From Bacillota bacterium (GTDB lineage Bacteria > Bacillota > Clostridia > Oscillospirales > Feifaniaceae), in the NCBI GenBank assembly GCA_030705925.1, contig JAUZPM010000018.1, positions 1 to 39,676 of the forward strand: DNA of 39,676 nucleotides, in the 5' to 3' direction. Below are positions 1-8,288 of the stretch, piece after piece; position 1 is the stretch's first letter; the number at the start of each line of letters is the position of its first letter. The notes under the pieces were generated by a model that was not told the origin of the DNA, made no database searches, and saw only the letters and a list, made by a program, of their open reading frames with translations. The position numbers and the translations under genes were made by a program.

Positions 1-45
1 ACAGGACTCTAGAAACTCCTTCATTTGCGATCTTTTTTCATTCAT
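1..45 (-). CDS. rpoD: RNA polymerase primary sigma factor, N-terminal fragment (probable, partial)
   Basis: Only the first 15 codons lie in the window, reading MNEKRSQMKEFLESC and running open off the left edge. The ATG overlaps the dnaG stop codon (ATGA), and an AAGGAAG ribosome site lies 9 bases upstream inside dnaG, so translation is probably coupled to dnaG. The identity rests mainly on position: dgt-dnaG-rpoD is a conserved order in Clostridia, and Clostridial sigma-A proteins often begin with a short charged helix of this kind. The fragment is too short to prove the family. Confidence 0.55.
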   Translation of the reverse strand, partial: MNEKRSQMKEFLESC

Positions 46-1814
46 TCTCTGTTACTTCCTTTTCCTTTTATCTTGCCCAGCTGCCTCATATAATCTTTAA
101 GGTCGTCATTGTCAATACTTTCAAGTTCTGTCGTAAGGCGCTTTCGATAGTGTTCTTTTAATATGTCTATGTAATCCTCAATCAGTGTTTCACCGCAAAC
201 GAGGTCACGCTGCGCGATTATTCCGCTTATACGTCCCATTTCAGGCGGTGTGAAATACTGGCTCAGTACTATAGTATCCGGCTGTATCCCATTATTAACA
301 AGTTCGCATAAAGTATCGAATAACTTTTTGTTAAACGGCGTAACAAATGGAGTATCTCCAAGACGTTTGCAAATATTATCAACATAATCGGGATTGAAGA
401 AAATCGTGCAAATGATACCTTCCTCAGCTTTAGCCTCTTTTAAGTTAGCGGCTTTGTCGGGGTTAACGCTGTCACGATATGCATGAATCCTCTGTTCTTC
501 TTTCCTTAGCCCATCTTTTTGCTTTTTGCCCCATTTTGCTTTTATAATACTTTTTACCTCGTGAAGTATTGACTCTCTCGAAACATCAAGCTCTTCCGCG
601 ATTTTCCCGGCATAAACGTCCCTTTCGACCGAGCTTTGTATATCAGCCAATATTTCAGCGGCAGCTTTTAGATAAGAAACCTTATCGTCCGGCAGTTCCA
701 GATTAAAACCCGCTCTGAGTTGAGACAGCCTGTATTCAACATGGTTTTCCGATTTATTTATCAGCATCTGAAACTTATCCGCACCGAATTTTTTGATAAA
801 CTCATCCGGATCTTTTGCCCCGCTCATAGAAAGCACTCTGACTTTTATTCCGGTATCAGCAAATATAGTTATCGCACGCTGAGACGCTTTTCGACCTGCA
901 CCGTCCGAATCATACGATATAACTACTTCCTTTGCATACCTAGAAATAAGACGTGCCTGTTCCGCTGTAAGCGCTGTGCCTAAGGTTGCAACAGTGTTTC
1001 TGAAACCTGCCTGATATATAGAAATTACGTCCATATACCCTTCTGCCAGTATCAGTGTATCACCCGAACCTTTCGCATTGTTCAGTGAGAAAAGATTCAA
1101 ACTTTTTTTAAAAACAGGTGTATCGGGAGAATTCAAATATTTCGGTTGACTGTCGTCCATAACCCGACCGCCGAAACCGATAACCGAACCTCGCACATCA
1201 ACAATAGGAAACATCACTCGATTCCGAAAATAATCGTAATACCCGCCCTTTTGATTCTTTGCGCATAGACCCGCGCGTTTCATAAGTTCCTTATCAAATC
1301 CCTCACCTGATAAATAATCAGTTAGACTTGTCCAGTTATCAGACGAATATCCAAGGCCAAATTTCTTAATGGTCTTATCAGATAAACCGCGGTTTCTGAG
1401 ATATTTCAGCGCGCTTACTCCGTTTTTCGACAAAAGCTGTTTGTAAAAGAAGTTGGCCGCAGATCTATTTATATTCAGAATCTGCTCACGCAGTTTCTTG
1501 TATCCTTCGTCCTCCCTATTCTCCTCGGGCATTTCGATCCCCGCCTTATCGGCAAGAAACCTTACGGCATCGAGATAATCAAGGTTTTCAATATTGCGTA
1601 TAAAGGTGATTACATCTCCGCCGGCGCCGCATCCGAAACAATAATAGCTTTGCGTTTCCGGAAACACTGTGAAAGACGGGGTCTTTTCACTGTGAAAAGG
1701 GCAAAGGCCGACAAGGCTTCTCCCCCTTCGTTTTACGGTCACATACTGTGAAATGACATCCTCGATATCGCAGCGAGATCGCAGCAGTTCGAGGAAACTG
1801 TCAGGTAATGCCAT
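42..1814 (-). CDS. dnaG: DNA primase
   Basis: Synthesises the RNA primers for lagging-strand replication together with the replicative helicase. The 590-residue product has the full primase layout: an N-terminal CHC2 zinc finger (C38, H41, C59, C62), a catalytic core with the TOPRIM metal-binding motifs EGYMD (about 258-262) and DSDGAG (about 302-307), and a C-terminal helicase-interaction region. The ATG at 1814 is chosen because AAGGAG lies 7 bases upstream; an in-frame TTG at 1832 has no such site. It lies 120 AT-rich bases downstream of dgt, in which I found no convincing promoter or terminator, and its stop overlaps the next start. Length is normal for the family. Confidence 0.98.
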   Translation of the reverse strand: MALPDSFLELLRSRCDIEDVISQYVTVKRRGRSLVGLCPFHSEKTPSFTVFPETQSYYCFGCGAGGDVITFIRNIENLDYLDAVRFLADKAGIEMPEENREDEGYKKLREQILNINRSAANFFYKQLLSKNGVSALKYLRNRGLSDKTIKKFGLGYSSDNWTSLTDYLSGEGFDKELMKRAGLCAKNQKGGYYDYFRNRVMFPIVDVRGSVIGFGGRVMDDSQPKYLNSPDTPVFKKSLNLFSLNNAKGSGDTLILAEGYMDVISIYQAGFRNTVATLGTALTAEQARLISRYAKEVVISYDSDGAGRKASQRAITIFADTGIKVRVLSMSGAKDPDEFIKKFGADKFQMLINKSENHVEYRLSQLRAGFNLELPDDKVSYLKAAAEILADIQSSVERDVYAGKIAEELDVSRESILHEVKSIIKAKWGKKQKDGLRKEEQRIHAYRDSVNPDKAANLKEAKAEEGIICTIFFNPDYVDNICKRLGDTPFVTPFNKKLFDTLCELVNNGIQPDTIVLSQYFTPPEMGRISGIIAQRDLVCGETLIEDYIDILKEHYRKRLTTELESIDNDDLKDYMRQLGKIKGKGSNRE

Positions 1815-1934
1815 TGCACAACTCCTTATCAATAAAGTTCAATTATATATTTCGACACTGTTTTTATAATTCCTTTATTTATAATAAAAAATTCTTATTT
1901 TTATAAAAAATTTGTTTAAAAGCAGGTAAACACG

Positions 1935-2933
1935 CTATTTTCGCCAAGTTTTCGGAATATACAGGCTCTCAAAAATCGATATGGCGTAATTATCCGTCAT
2001 GCCCGCAACATAATCGCAAACAACGCGTTCAAGTCCGTCTCCGTCTATATATGAATAATGCTCGGGCGGCATTTTATCCGGATACTTAAGAAAATACTCG
2101 TAAAGCATACGGACGACTTCTTTCGCCTTTACCTCTTCGCCTTTCGCCCCCGGATTCAAATATACATGTTCAAACATAAACTTTTCAAGCGCAACCTCTG
2201 CCTCTTTTATATTCGGCAGCATCTCAATATGATCCTTGTCGGCACTTCCATCAATTACGGCTCTTACAAGCGTATTTATGCGTTTTGAATGGGTATGCCC
2301 GAGCATATCGAGAATATCTGTATCGATATCCGATACGGAAAGCACCCCTCCGCGTATCGCATCGTCGATATCGTGATTTATATATGCAATTTTATCGGCA
2401 AATTTAACAACCTGGCCTTCAAGAGTATCCGCAACCCGGTTTGTATGGCAGGCTATGCCGTTTCTAACCTCGTAAGTAAGATTAAGACCTTTGTGTCCGT
2501 TTTCAAGCAGTTCGACAACCCTAAGGCTTTGCTCGTAATGAGTAAAACCGGATTTGCAAACACTTGCGAGCACCTGCTCTCCCGCATGTCCGAAAGGCGT
2601 ATGACCAAGGTCGTGTCCCAAAGCAATTGCTTCTGTCAAATCTTCATTTAGGCGCAGAGCGCGAGAAATCGTTCTGGCGATCTGTGACACTTCAAGCGTA
2701 TGTGTAAGTCTGGTTCGGTAATGGTCTCCCTCCGGAGATAAGAAAACCTGAGTCTTATGTTTTAAGCGACGAAATGATTTGCAGTGAATGATCCTGTCCC
2801 GGTCACGAACAAAATCTGTGCGTATCTCACATTTAGTCTCTTCGCGATTTCTCCCACGGCTATTAACAGAAAGGCAGGCATATGGTGAAAGTATCGCCTT
2901 TTCAAGTTTTTCCTGTTCTTCACGAAGACTCAT
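1935..2933 (-). CDS. dgt: dGTPase-like HD-domain triphosphohydrolase
   Basis: A 332-residue HD-superfamily protein of the dGTP triphosphohydrolase family, which removes triphosphate from deoxynucleotides and so adjusts the dNTP pool. The metal ligands are visible: H78 in the THTLEV segment, the HD pair at 107-108 in GHDLGHTPFGH, and the later NHDIDD segment that supplies the final aspartate. The N-terminal segment with FRRLKHKTQVF is typical of the bacterial type. An AGAGGTG ribosome site precedes the ATG. It starts 16 bases after yigZ and is followed by dnaG, the usual Firmicutes order. The exact dNTP preference cannot be read from sequence. Confidence 0.93.
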   Translation of the reverse strand: MSLREEQEKLEKAILSPYACLSVNSRGRNREETKCEIRTDFVRDRDRIIHCKSFRRLKHKTQVFLSPEGDHYRTRLTHTLEVSQIARTISRALRLNEDLTEAIALGHDLGHTPFGHAGEQVLASVCKSGFTHYEQSLRVVELLENGHKGLNLTYEVRNGIACHTNRVADTLEGQVVKFADKIAYINHDIDDAIRGGVLSVSDIDTDILDMLGHTHSKRINTLVRAVIDGSADKDHIEMLPNIKEAEVALEKFMFEHVYLNPGAKGEEVKAKEVVRMLYEYFLKYPDKMPPEHYSYIDGDGLERVVCDYVAGMTDNYAISIFESLYIPKTWRK

Positions 2934-2949
2934 TCAAAACACCTCTTTA

Positions 2950-3573
2950 TTAAATGTCCTCTGCCTGATATGTTTCGCCAATAATCTTAGCAACGTATTG
3001 CCCAGAACTTGTATCTTTTATACTTATATTGAATTTTTCCAGTTCGTCGATAGGAATAAGAAATTTTATCAAAACATTATCCGTAAATTCAGTATTTTCT
3101 ATACTTCCACCGTGCTTAGCAATTTCTCGCTGTAAAGAGCTAAAAAAAGCATACGGTACTTCAATTTCTGCTCTGAATGCTTTTTTCATAAGCGCGATAC
3201 CTGCAGCGTCAACAGCAACTTTTGCTCCCCTTGAATATGCTCTTACCAGTCCTCCGCCCCCGAGTAAAATGCCTCCGAAATATCTTGTGACGACTATAAC
3301 TACATCGGTAAGCCCTTCTTTTTGAAGAACATCCAGCACGGGCATTCCTGCTGTTCCCTGTGGTTCACCGTCATCACTGTAACGCCTTATATTATTATAT
3401 CGAATTATATAGGCATAAACATTATGGGTCGCGTCATGATGCCGTGAGCGTATCTCATTAATAAATGAAACCGCCTCTTCTTCGGTTTGCACCGGCTTAA
3501 TATACCCAATGAACTCTGACCGGCGTTCAATAAAGGCGGCACTGGCCTCTTTTTTAACTGTTTTGTACTCCAT
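2950..3573 (-). CDS. yigZ: YigZ/IMPACT family protein
   Basis: A 207-residue member of the UPF0029/IMPACT family. The two family signatures are present: YSDDGEPQGTAG (65-76) and TRYFGG followed by GGGGLVRAYS (96-114), with a C-terminal alpha/beta domain (DUF1949 type). The biochemical role in bacteria is not settled; the eukaryotic relative IMPACT acts in translational control through Gcn2. The ATG at 3573 follows a GGGGAT site and overlaps the end of hflX by 20 bases, so the two genes are probably translationally coupled. The much longer open frame reaching 3744 is only an extension into hflX in another frame. Confidence 0.92.
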   Translation of the reverse strand: MEYKTVKKEASAAFIERRSEFIGYIKPVQTEEEAVSFINEIRSRHHDATHNVYAYIIRYNNIRRYSDDGEPQGTAGMPVLDVLQKEGLTDVVIVVTRYFGGILLGGGGLVRAYSRGAKVAVDAAGIALMKKAFRAEIEVPYAFFSSLQREIAKHGGSIENTEFTDNVLIKFLIPIDELEKFNISIKDTSSGQYVAKIIGETYQAEDI

Positions 3574-4858
3574 TTTCATCCCCGGTAACATAATCTTTAA
3601 GCCTTCCGTATAAATCAACGTCCATCGTAATTGTAAGGCGCACACCCTCCGGCACATACTCACTTTCTTCAACAGTAGCCTTACTGTCACGGTATATTTC
3701 GTCAAGCAGCCCACCCTTATCATACGGGATAATAACAACTGCACGCCGAAACATGTCCGAAAGCCTGTTATATATCATTTCGCATAAAAGGTTAATGTTT
3801 GTACCCTTTTTAGCTGAAATTGGAACGCTGTCTTTAATAACCGGCTTTTGCCCCTCTTCGAGAAGGTCTGTTTTATTGATTGCGGTAATAACCGGTATTC
3901 CACCAGCGCCCAGATCATTTATAAGCTTGTGAGTAACATTTATATGCTCAAACATTTCAGGGCTTGTTGCATCAACAACGTTGACAAGCAAGTCGGCATA
4001 TTTGACCTCTTCAAGCGTTGCCGCAAAAGCCTCAACAAGATGGTGAGGAAGCTTTCTTATAAAACCTACAGTATCGGTAATAAGCACTTCAAACCCGTTT
4101 TCCATTTTCATTCGGCGTGTGGTCGGGTCAAGGGTGGCAAAAAGCTTGTTTTCGGCAAGCACGCCCGCCCCGGTCAGCGTATTTAAAAGCGTTGACTTTC
4201 CTGCGTTTGTATATCCTATTACCGCCACTTTCGGAACGCCCGACACATCGCGTTCCTTCCGCTGTTTCTGTCGGTTTTCCCTTATTTCGTCAAGCTCTTT
4301 TTGCAGCTGTCTTATCTGCTCTTTAAGGTGTCGCTTGTCAATTTCAAGTTTTGTTTCACCAGCACCTCTGCGCGCGCCGATTGCGCCGCCTCCGCCTCCG
4401 CCTAACCTTGATAATTCTGTGCCCATTCCTGTTAAACGCGGAATCGTATATTTCATAAGAGCCATTTCAACCTGAAGCTTGCCCTCTCTGGTTGTGGCGT
4501 GTAGAGAAAAGATATCAAGAATCAGCATTGTACGGTCAATAACACGAATGCCGGTTTCTTTTTCTATATTTTTTATCTGAGACGGAGATAATTCATTATC
4601 AAAAATTATAAGATCGGCATCGTTAGCCTTTGCAAATTCAGCGATTTCGCTCACCTTTCCCTCGCCTATAAAAAACTTTGCGTCCGGAAGGTCACGGTTT
4701 TGCAGTACGATTCCTAAACTTTCTCCCCCTGCAGTTTCAAGCAGGCTTTCAAGTTCTTTTAACGTTTCATCACTGCTTTTAATATCGTATTTATCTGAAG
4801 AACAATTTAGCCCAACTAATACCGCGCGCTGTAATTTTTCCTGTTTGATAAAATCCAT
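3554..4858 (-). CDS. hflX: Ribosome-associated GTPase HflX
   Basis: HflX is a GTPase that binds the 50S subunit and can split stalled or hibernating ribosomes, mainly under stress. The 434-residue product has the N-terminal HflX domain (1-150), the glycine-rich linker LGGGGGGAIGARRGAGE (152-168), a coiled coil (170-205), and a GTPase domain with GYTNAGKS (215-222), DTVGF (262-266) and NKTD (338-341). The ATG at 4858 is preceded by AAAGGAG. A promoter of the form TTGACT-N17-TAAAAT lies just upstream, so hflX probably heads the hflX-yigZ-dgt-dnaG run. An unexplained 96-bp inverted-repeat element lies upstream of that promoter. Confidence 0.97.
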   Translation of the reverse strand: MDFIKQEKLQRAVLVGLNCSSDKYDIKSSDETLKELESLLETAGGESLGIVLQNRDLPDAKFFIGEGKVSEIAEFAKANDADLIIFDNELSPSQIKNIEKETGIRVIDRTMLILDIFSLHATTREGKLQVEMALMKYTIPRLTGMGTELSRLGGGGGGAIGARRGAGETKLEIDKRHLKEQIRQLQKELDEIRENRQKQRKERDVSGVPKVAVIGYTNAGKSTLLNTLTGAGVLAENKLFATLDPTTRRMKMENGFEVLITDTVGFIRKLPHHLVEAFAATLEEVKYADLLVNVVDATSPEMFEHINVTHKLINDLGAGGIPVITAINKTDLLEEGQKPVIKDSVPISAKKGTNINLLCEMIYNRLSDMFRRAVVIIPYDKGGLLDEIYRDSKATVEESEYVPEGVRLTITMDVDLYGRLKDYVTGDENGVQNS

Positions 4859-4913
4859 ATATGCTCCTTTATGCAAATATACTTATTATTTTAGTATACA
4901 CCAAATTTATCCT

Positions 4914-4942
4914 ATTTTAAAGTTATTTAATCAAACAGTCAA
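4914..4942 (-). promoter_or_regulatory. Candidate sigma-A promoter for hflX
   Basis: On the minus strand TTGACT (4942-4937) and TAAAAT (4919-4914) are separated by exactly 17 bases. It would start transcription near 4907, giving a leader of about 50 bases before hflX. Prediction by eye. Confidence 0.6.
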
Positions 4943-4964
4943 AGTATTTGTTGTAGGATTACAA

Positions 4965-5060
4965 TAGGTGTGTTACGTCATGGCCTTTCAGGTGCTCGTC
5001 CTCGTTTCCTAATATTCAGTGTTTTAATTCAGTACCCAAGTAATTTTCATAACACACCTA
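4965..5060. repeat. Unassigned element bounded by 11-bp inverted repeats
   Basis: TAGGTGTGTTA (4965-4975) and its exact reverse complement TAACACACCTA (5050-5060) enclose 74 bases. The element fills the gap between the terminator of the orphan gene (5070-5101) and the hflX promoter (4914-4942). It has no convincing open reading frame, I found no matching target-site duplication, and I matched it to no riboswitch consensus I know. It could be a structured small RNA, a miniature mobile-element remnant, or a paired binding site. With the flanking sites this accounts for the roughly 300 bases between hflX and the orphan gene. Confidence 0.45.
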
Positions 5061-5069
5061 CAGATATTA

Positions 5070-5101
5070 GAAAAAGGGACTAAGCTTTTACACTTAGTCC
5101 C
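5070..5101 (-). terminator. Rho-independent terminator of the orphan gene
   Basis: On the minus strand a 9-bp stem GGGACTAAG/CTTAGTCCC with an 8-base loop is followed directly by TTTTT. It lies about 65 bases after the stop codon of the orphan gene. Confidence 0.85.
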
Positions 5102-5165
5102 GATCGACTGTTACTTCAGTCCAATCACGTAGAGCTATTGACATTTCTTTATAATAAGTACCAAG

Positions 5166-5699
5166 TCACGGTGTAACTTTTAATGTACCAGTTTCCTCCA
5201 ACGTTTTTGTGTTTTCATCAGTAATCCAGACTTTAAATTGAATATTCTTAATTTCAGACATTTTGGAAATATCAAGGTTGGAATAAAAAAATGTAAACGG
5301 CTGCTGAGATTTCTTACCCATTTCAATCGTCATAGGAACCCCACTACCCATAAAGGTTGCCATATCATTCACATAGGCATCTTTCAAATAAACGGTAATC
5401 TTTTTATCACTTTTATTTTCAACAAGCAATCTGAGATAACAAGCTCCCTTTATACTGGGCACTTCAAAAATCTCACAGTAAGTTATTTTAATCAATTTAT
5501 CTTCGTATAGCGGAGAGGTATCGGCTTTCCCACTTGTAGTAACCTTATTCGCCGCTAACGACGATGTATCAGTTGCCTTACTATCACCATTATTGATCAA
5601 AGTAGATAGAATAGCAATTCCGGCAATAAGACAAATTGCAATAGTTCCAATAGTCACAACAAGTCTCTTACCAAAACTAAGGTTACCTTTATTTTTCAT
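5166..5699 (-). CDS. Membrane-anchored protein of unknown function with a predicted extracellular beta-rich domain
   Basis: I do not recognise a specific family. The 177-residue product begins MKNKGNLSF, followed by one strongly hydrophobic segment (about 14-36, an uncleaved anchor or signal peptide without a lipobox cysteine), a Ser/Thr/Lys-rich linker (about 38-60), and a C-terminal domain of alternating strands containing LLVENKSDKKITVYLKDAYVN. That pattern resembles DUF4352-like immunoglobulin-fold lipoprotein domains, but this is inference. The ATG at 5699 has a perfect AAGGAGG site; upstream in-frame codons do not. Terminators lie on both sides (ftsZ's and its own), so it is a separate one-gene unit inserted in otherwise conserved housekeeping context. 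Confidence 0.75.
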   Translation of the reverse strand: MKNKGNLSFGKRLVVTIGTIAICLIAGIAILSTLINNGDSKATDTSSLAANKVTTSGKADTSPLYEDKLIKITYCEIFEVPSIKGACYLRLLVENKSDKKITVYLKDAYVNDMATFMGSGVPMTIEMGKKSQQPFTFFYSNLDISKMSEIKNIQFKVWITDENTKTLEETGTLKVTP

Positions 5700-5820
5700 C
5701 ACGTTGCCTCCTTCATACAATAAATCATGTCGCACGACTATACCAATTAATAACCATTTTAGCAGAAAGGAAGTTTCTTTTGCTTAAGCTCTATTCGCCG
5801 CTGTTCTATACAAAGTACTA

Positions 5821-5850
5821 ACAAAACTGGCATCGTATAAACGATGCCAG
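5821..5850 (-). terminator. Terminator at the end of the dcw cluster (after ftsZ)
   Basis: On the minus strand the 10-bp perfect stem CTGGCATCGT/ACGATGCCAG with a 4-base loop is followed by TTTTGTT. It begins about 25 bases after the ftsZ stop and would end the long dcw transcript. Confidence 0.85.
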
Positions 5851-5875
5851 CAAATAAATGTATTTTAAGACACTA

Positions 5876-7081
5876 TTACTTTCTAAATATTTTAAGCACT
5901 GAATCGATATCATCAATATCTTCATCGTCATGCTTTTCCGTTTTCTTAACATATGTACTGTCATAAGTATCATCTACAGGCTTGGAAAAAGGAAAACGGT
6001 AGTTTGTAGAAGATACCGGTGTTTCTTCTTTTGGACGTGTAAAGTCTGTTTTGGGGCCGCTGAAATTTGCAAAAGCAGACTTGGTTGTGTCCTGGGCAGG
6101 TTTTTGTGGCTCAGCGCTGAGCGGAGCGGCCTCAAATCCTGTCGCAATAACGGTGATTCTGACTTCATCAGCAAGACTGTTATCAAAGGATGTACCCCAA
6201 ATAATATTAGCCTCTGGATGAGCGGCCTTTGAAATCATTGCTGCTGCGTTCTCAACTTCTTCAAGGCTGATATCAGGCGATGATACAAAGCTGATGATCA
6301 CACCCTTTGCCCCATTGATAGAAGTCTCGATGAGCGGGCTGTATATCGCCTTATTGGCCGCAGCTTCAACCATATTTTCACCGCTTGCATTGCCAACACC
6401 CATATGAGCATAGCCTGCATCCTTCATAACGGCAGTTATATCTGCAAAGTCAAGATTTATGTATCCCGGGTTATTAATTATTTCTGAAATACTGGCAACG
6501 CCTTGCCTTAATACCTCATCGGCAACCTCAAATGCATTTGCCATTGTAATAGGTGTCTCCGAAACCATTTTGAGGCGTTCGTTAGGAATAACAACAAGAG
6601 AATCCACTCTTTCGCGAAGAGCTGCGATCCCTGCTTCAGCCTGATTCATTCTTTTCTTGCCTTCAAATAAAAACGGTTTGGTTACAATTCCGACTGTAAG
6701 GAGACCCATGTCTTTCGCAATCTCAGCAATAACAGGTGCACCGCCAGTCCCGGTTCCGCCTCCCATACCCGCAGTAATAAATACCATATCGGTACCCTTT
6801 AGAGCTGCGGCAATTTCGTCGCGGCTTTCTTCAGCTGCACGCTGACCTTTTTCAGGATTCGCGCCAGCGCCTTGGCCTTTTGTCAATTTTTCACCGATCT
6901 GTATTTTTTGTGTCGCGCGTGATGCATATAAGGACTGCTTGTCCGTATTTACTGCAATAAACTCAACACTTGTTATTCCTGAAGTAATCATTCTGTTAAC
7001 TGCGTTGTTTCCTGCCCCGCCGATACCGATTACCTTTATATTAACCGGGCTGAAACTGTTTGTATCAAACTCAAAAGGCAT
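5876..7081 (-). CDS. ftsZ: Cell division GTPase FtsZ
   Basis: The tubulin-like GTPase that polymerises at midcell and organises the divisome. The 401-residue product shows the nucleotide-binding [13 protein letters not shown] segment (about 19-31), the tubulin signature GGGTGTG (107-113), the T7-loop NLDFADI segment, a proline/serine-rich linker (about 315-385), and a C-terminal acidic-hydrophobic-basic peptide [12 protein letters not shown], the docking tail for membrane tethers. An AAGGGGG site precedes the ATG. It is the last gene of the dcw run and is closed by a terminator. Neither ftsA nor the spoIIGA-sigE-sigG block that often adjoins ftsZ in spore formers is present here. Confidence 0.99.
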   Translation of the reverse strand: MPFEFDTNSFSPVNIKVIGIGGAGNNAVNRMITSGITSVEFIAVNTDKQSLYASRATQKIQIGEKLTKGQGAGANPEKGQRAAEESRDEIAAALKGTDMVFITAGMGGGTGTGGAPVIAEIAKDMGLLTVGIVTKPFLFEGKKRMNQAEAGIAALRERVDSLVVIPNERLKMVSETPITMANAFEVADEVLRQGVASISEIINNPGYINLDFADITAVMKDAGYAHMGVGNASGENMVEAAANKAIYSPLIETSINGAKGVIISFVSSPDISLEEVENAAAMISKAAHPEANIIWGTSFDNSLADEVRITVIATGFEAAPLSAEPQKPAQDTTKSAFANFSGPKTDFTRPKEETPVSSTNYRFPFSKPVDDTYDSTYVKKTEKHDDEDIDDIDSVLKIFRK

Positions 7082-7141
7082 GAGAGATCCCCCTTGTTTA
7101 GATTTAAAAAATGGTATTAAATCAATAATATTATCATAACA

Positions 7142-7480
7142 TTATTGCTTATCATAATTCAATAGTAATCTTCGTATTTTTGCAAAGTTTTGGAATAATC
7201 TGGAACCGAATACAACGATTGCCGCAATTGTCAGGTCAATTGCAAGAAGTTTCCCGACATAAGTAAGTGCCGCAGCCAGTAAAGTATTGATGCAAAAGCC
7301 TGACACAAAAATCTTATCATCATATTTATTTTCGATTTTTGCCGCAAGCCCGCCAACTATTGAATCTGCGGCAGCAAGGAGAGCCATCGCAACATAAACC
7401 GAGTATGCTTTTGGAATATATCCAGGAAAATAGAATCCGATTAGTATCCCGCACAAAAGTCCTAAAAATCCGATAGCCAT
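7142..7480 (-). CDS. sbp: Small basic protein (DUF1290), membrane
   Basis: A 112-residue very hydrophobic protein with three to four predicted membrane helices and a basic C-terminus (RLFQNFAKIRRLLLNYDK). It matches the Sbp/DUF1290 family found next to ftsZ in Firmicutes and Actinobacteria. Its function is not established; the location suggests a link to division or the septal membrane. The ATG at 7480 follows AAGGAG by 6 bases and the gene begins 13 bases after the DUF881 gene ends. The longer open frame to 7591 is rejected because it runs into that gene. Confidence 0.88.
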   Translation of the reverse strand: MAIGFLGLLCGILIGFYFPGYIPKAYSVYVAMALLAAADSIVGGLAAKIENKYDDKIFVSGFCINTLLAAALTYVGKLLAIDLTIAAIVVFGSRLFQNFAKIRRLLLNYDKQ

Positions 7481-7493
7481 TTTATTCTCCTTA

Positions 7494-8255
7494 TCAATGT
7501 GATGAATTTTCATTTTCAACAGGTTTTGCGTATTTGTACTGAATAGGTCCGGCATATGCAGGAACCTCAACATCTTCATGCGTCTTAACATCTACGGTAA
7601 TCCCCCACTGCTTCAATATCTCAATAACCCCATACCGCATAGATAAGGCAGATTTCAGATTGTCGGGATCGCCTATTGCCGTTATTATAAATGGGGCAGA
7701 ATATCGGTTGTTGTTAACGCTTATAGTAGAACCCGCGCAGCGGATCTCACTAGTTGCCAGTATACGTTCACCGTTTACGGATAGCGCTTCCGCGCCTGCG
7801 TCTCTAAGCTCGTTTAAAACTTTCAGGACATCATCATCATGAATGATCGTATAGCTCGGGTCAACATTCTCCACATTCACCTGATAATTTGGATCTTCTG
7901 TCATCGTAACAGTAACGCCAGGACCTTTAACGGCAGTTATACCCGCAGTCAGTTCAACCTTTTGAAGCTGATTTGAAAGTGCGCTTGCATAGTTGCCGCT
8001 TTTGGCCGCCTCGTCCCGGAATTGATACAGTTGATCCTTATATTCGAGGATTTCTTTGTATAATTTTTCGTTTGTATCTTTTTGTTTATTAAGCTGCGTC
8101 TGAAGCTCATTCGCTCTAAGTGTTACGCTGTCAAGTGTACTCTGTTGTTCAATTTTTACACTTTTAAACTGAAGCATAACAAGAAATCCGAAAATAAGCG
8201 TGATAAGGAACATGCCAAACCTGCCCGCCGCTTTTTTAATGGTGCCCTCTTTCAT
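7494..8255 (-). CDS. DUF881 family protein (YlxW/YlxX type)
   Basis: A 253-residue single-pass membrane protein: a short cytoplasmic N-terminus, a membrane helix at about 13-29, a coiled coil (about 36-85), and the DUF881 domain with GPGVTVTMTED, IIHDDDVLKVLNELRDAGAEALSVNGERI and IGDPDNLKSAL. The family is typical of the division locus of Gram-positives (B. subtilis ylxW/ylxX lie near divIB); its biochemical role is unknown. It sits between ftsQ and sbp, consistent with a division-associated envelope role. An AGGG-type site precedes the ATG. Confidence 0.9.
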   Translation of the reverse strand: MKEGTIKKAAGRFGMFLITLIFGFLVMLQFKSVKIEQQSTLDSVTLRANELQTQLNKQKDTNEKLYKEILEYKDQLYQFRDEAAKSGNYASALSNQLQKVELTAGITAVKGPGVTVTMTEDPNYQVNVENVDPSYTIIHDDDVLKVLNELRDAGAEALSVNGERILATSEIRCAGSTISVNNNRYSAPFIITAIGDPDNLKSALSMRYGVIEILKQWGITVDVKTHEDVEVPAYAGPIQYKYAKPVENENSSH

Positions 8256-8288
8256 ATAACCCTCCCGAAAAGTTGCAATACATATAAA

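Noticed and set aside
4965-5060. A known riboswitch class (lysine, guanidine, c-di-GMP and THF cores were considered) in the hflX upstream element
   Set aside because: Only short fragments such as CTGAAAGG resemble a consensus, and the element is upstream of the predicted hflX promoter, outside its transcript.
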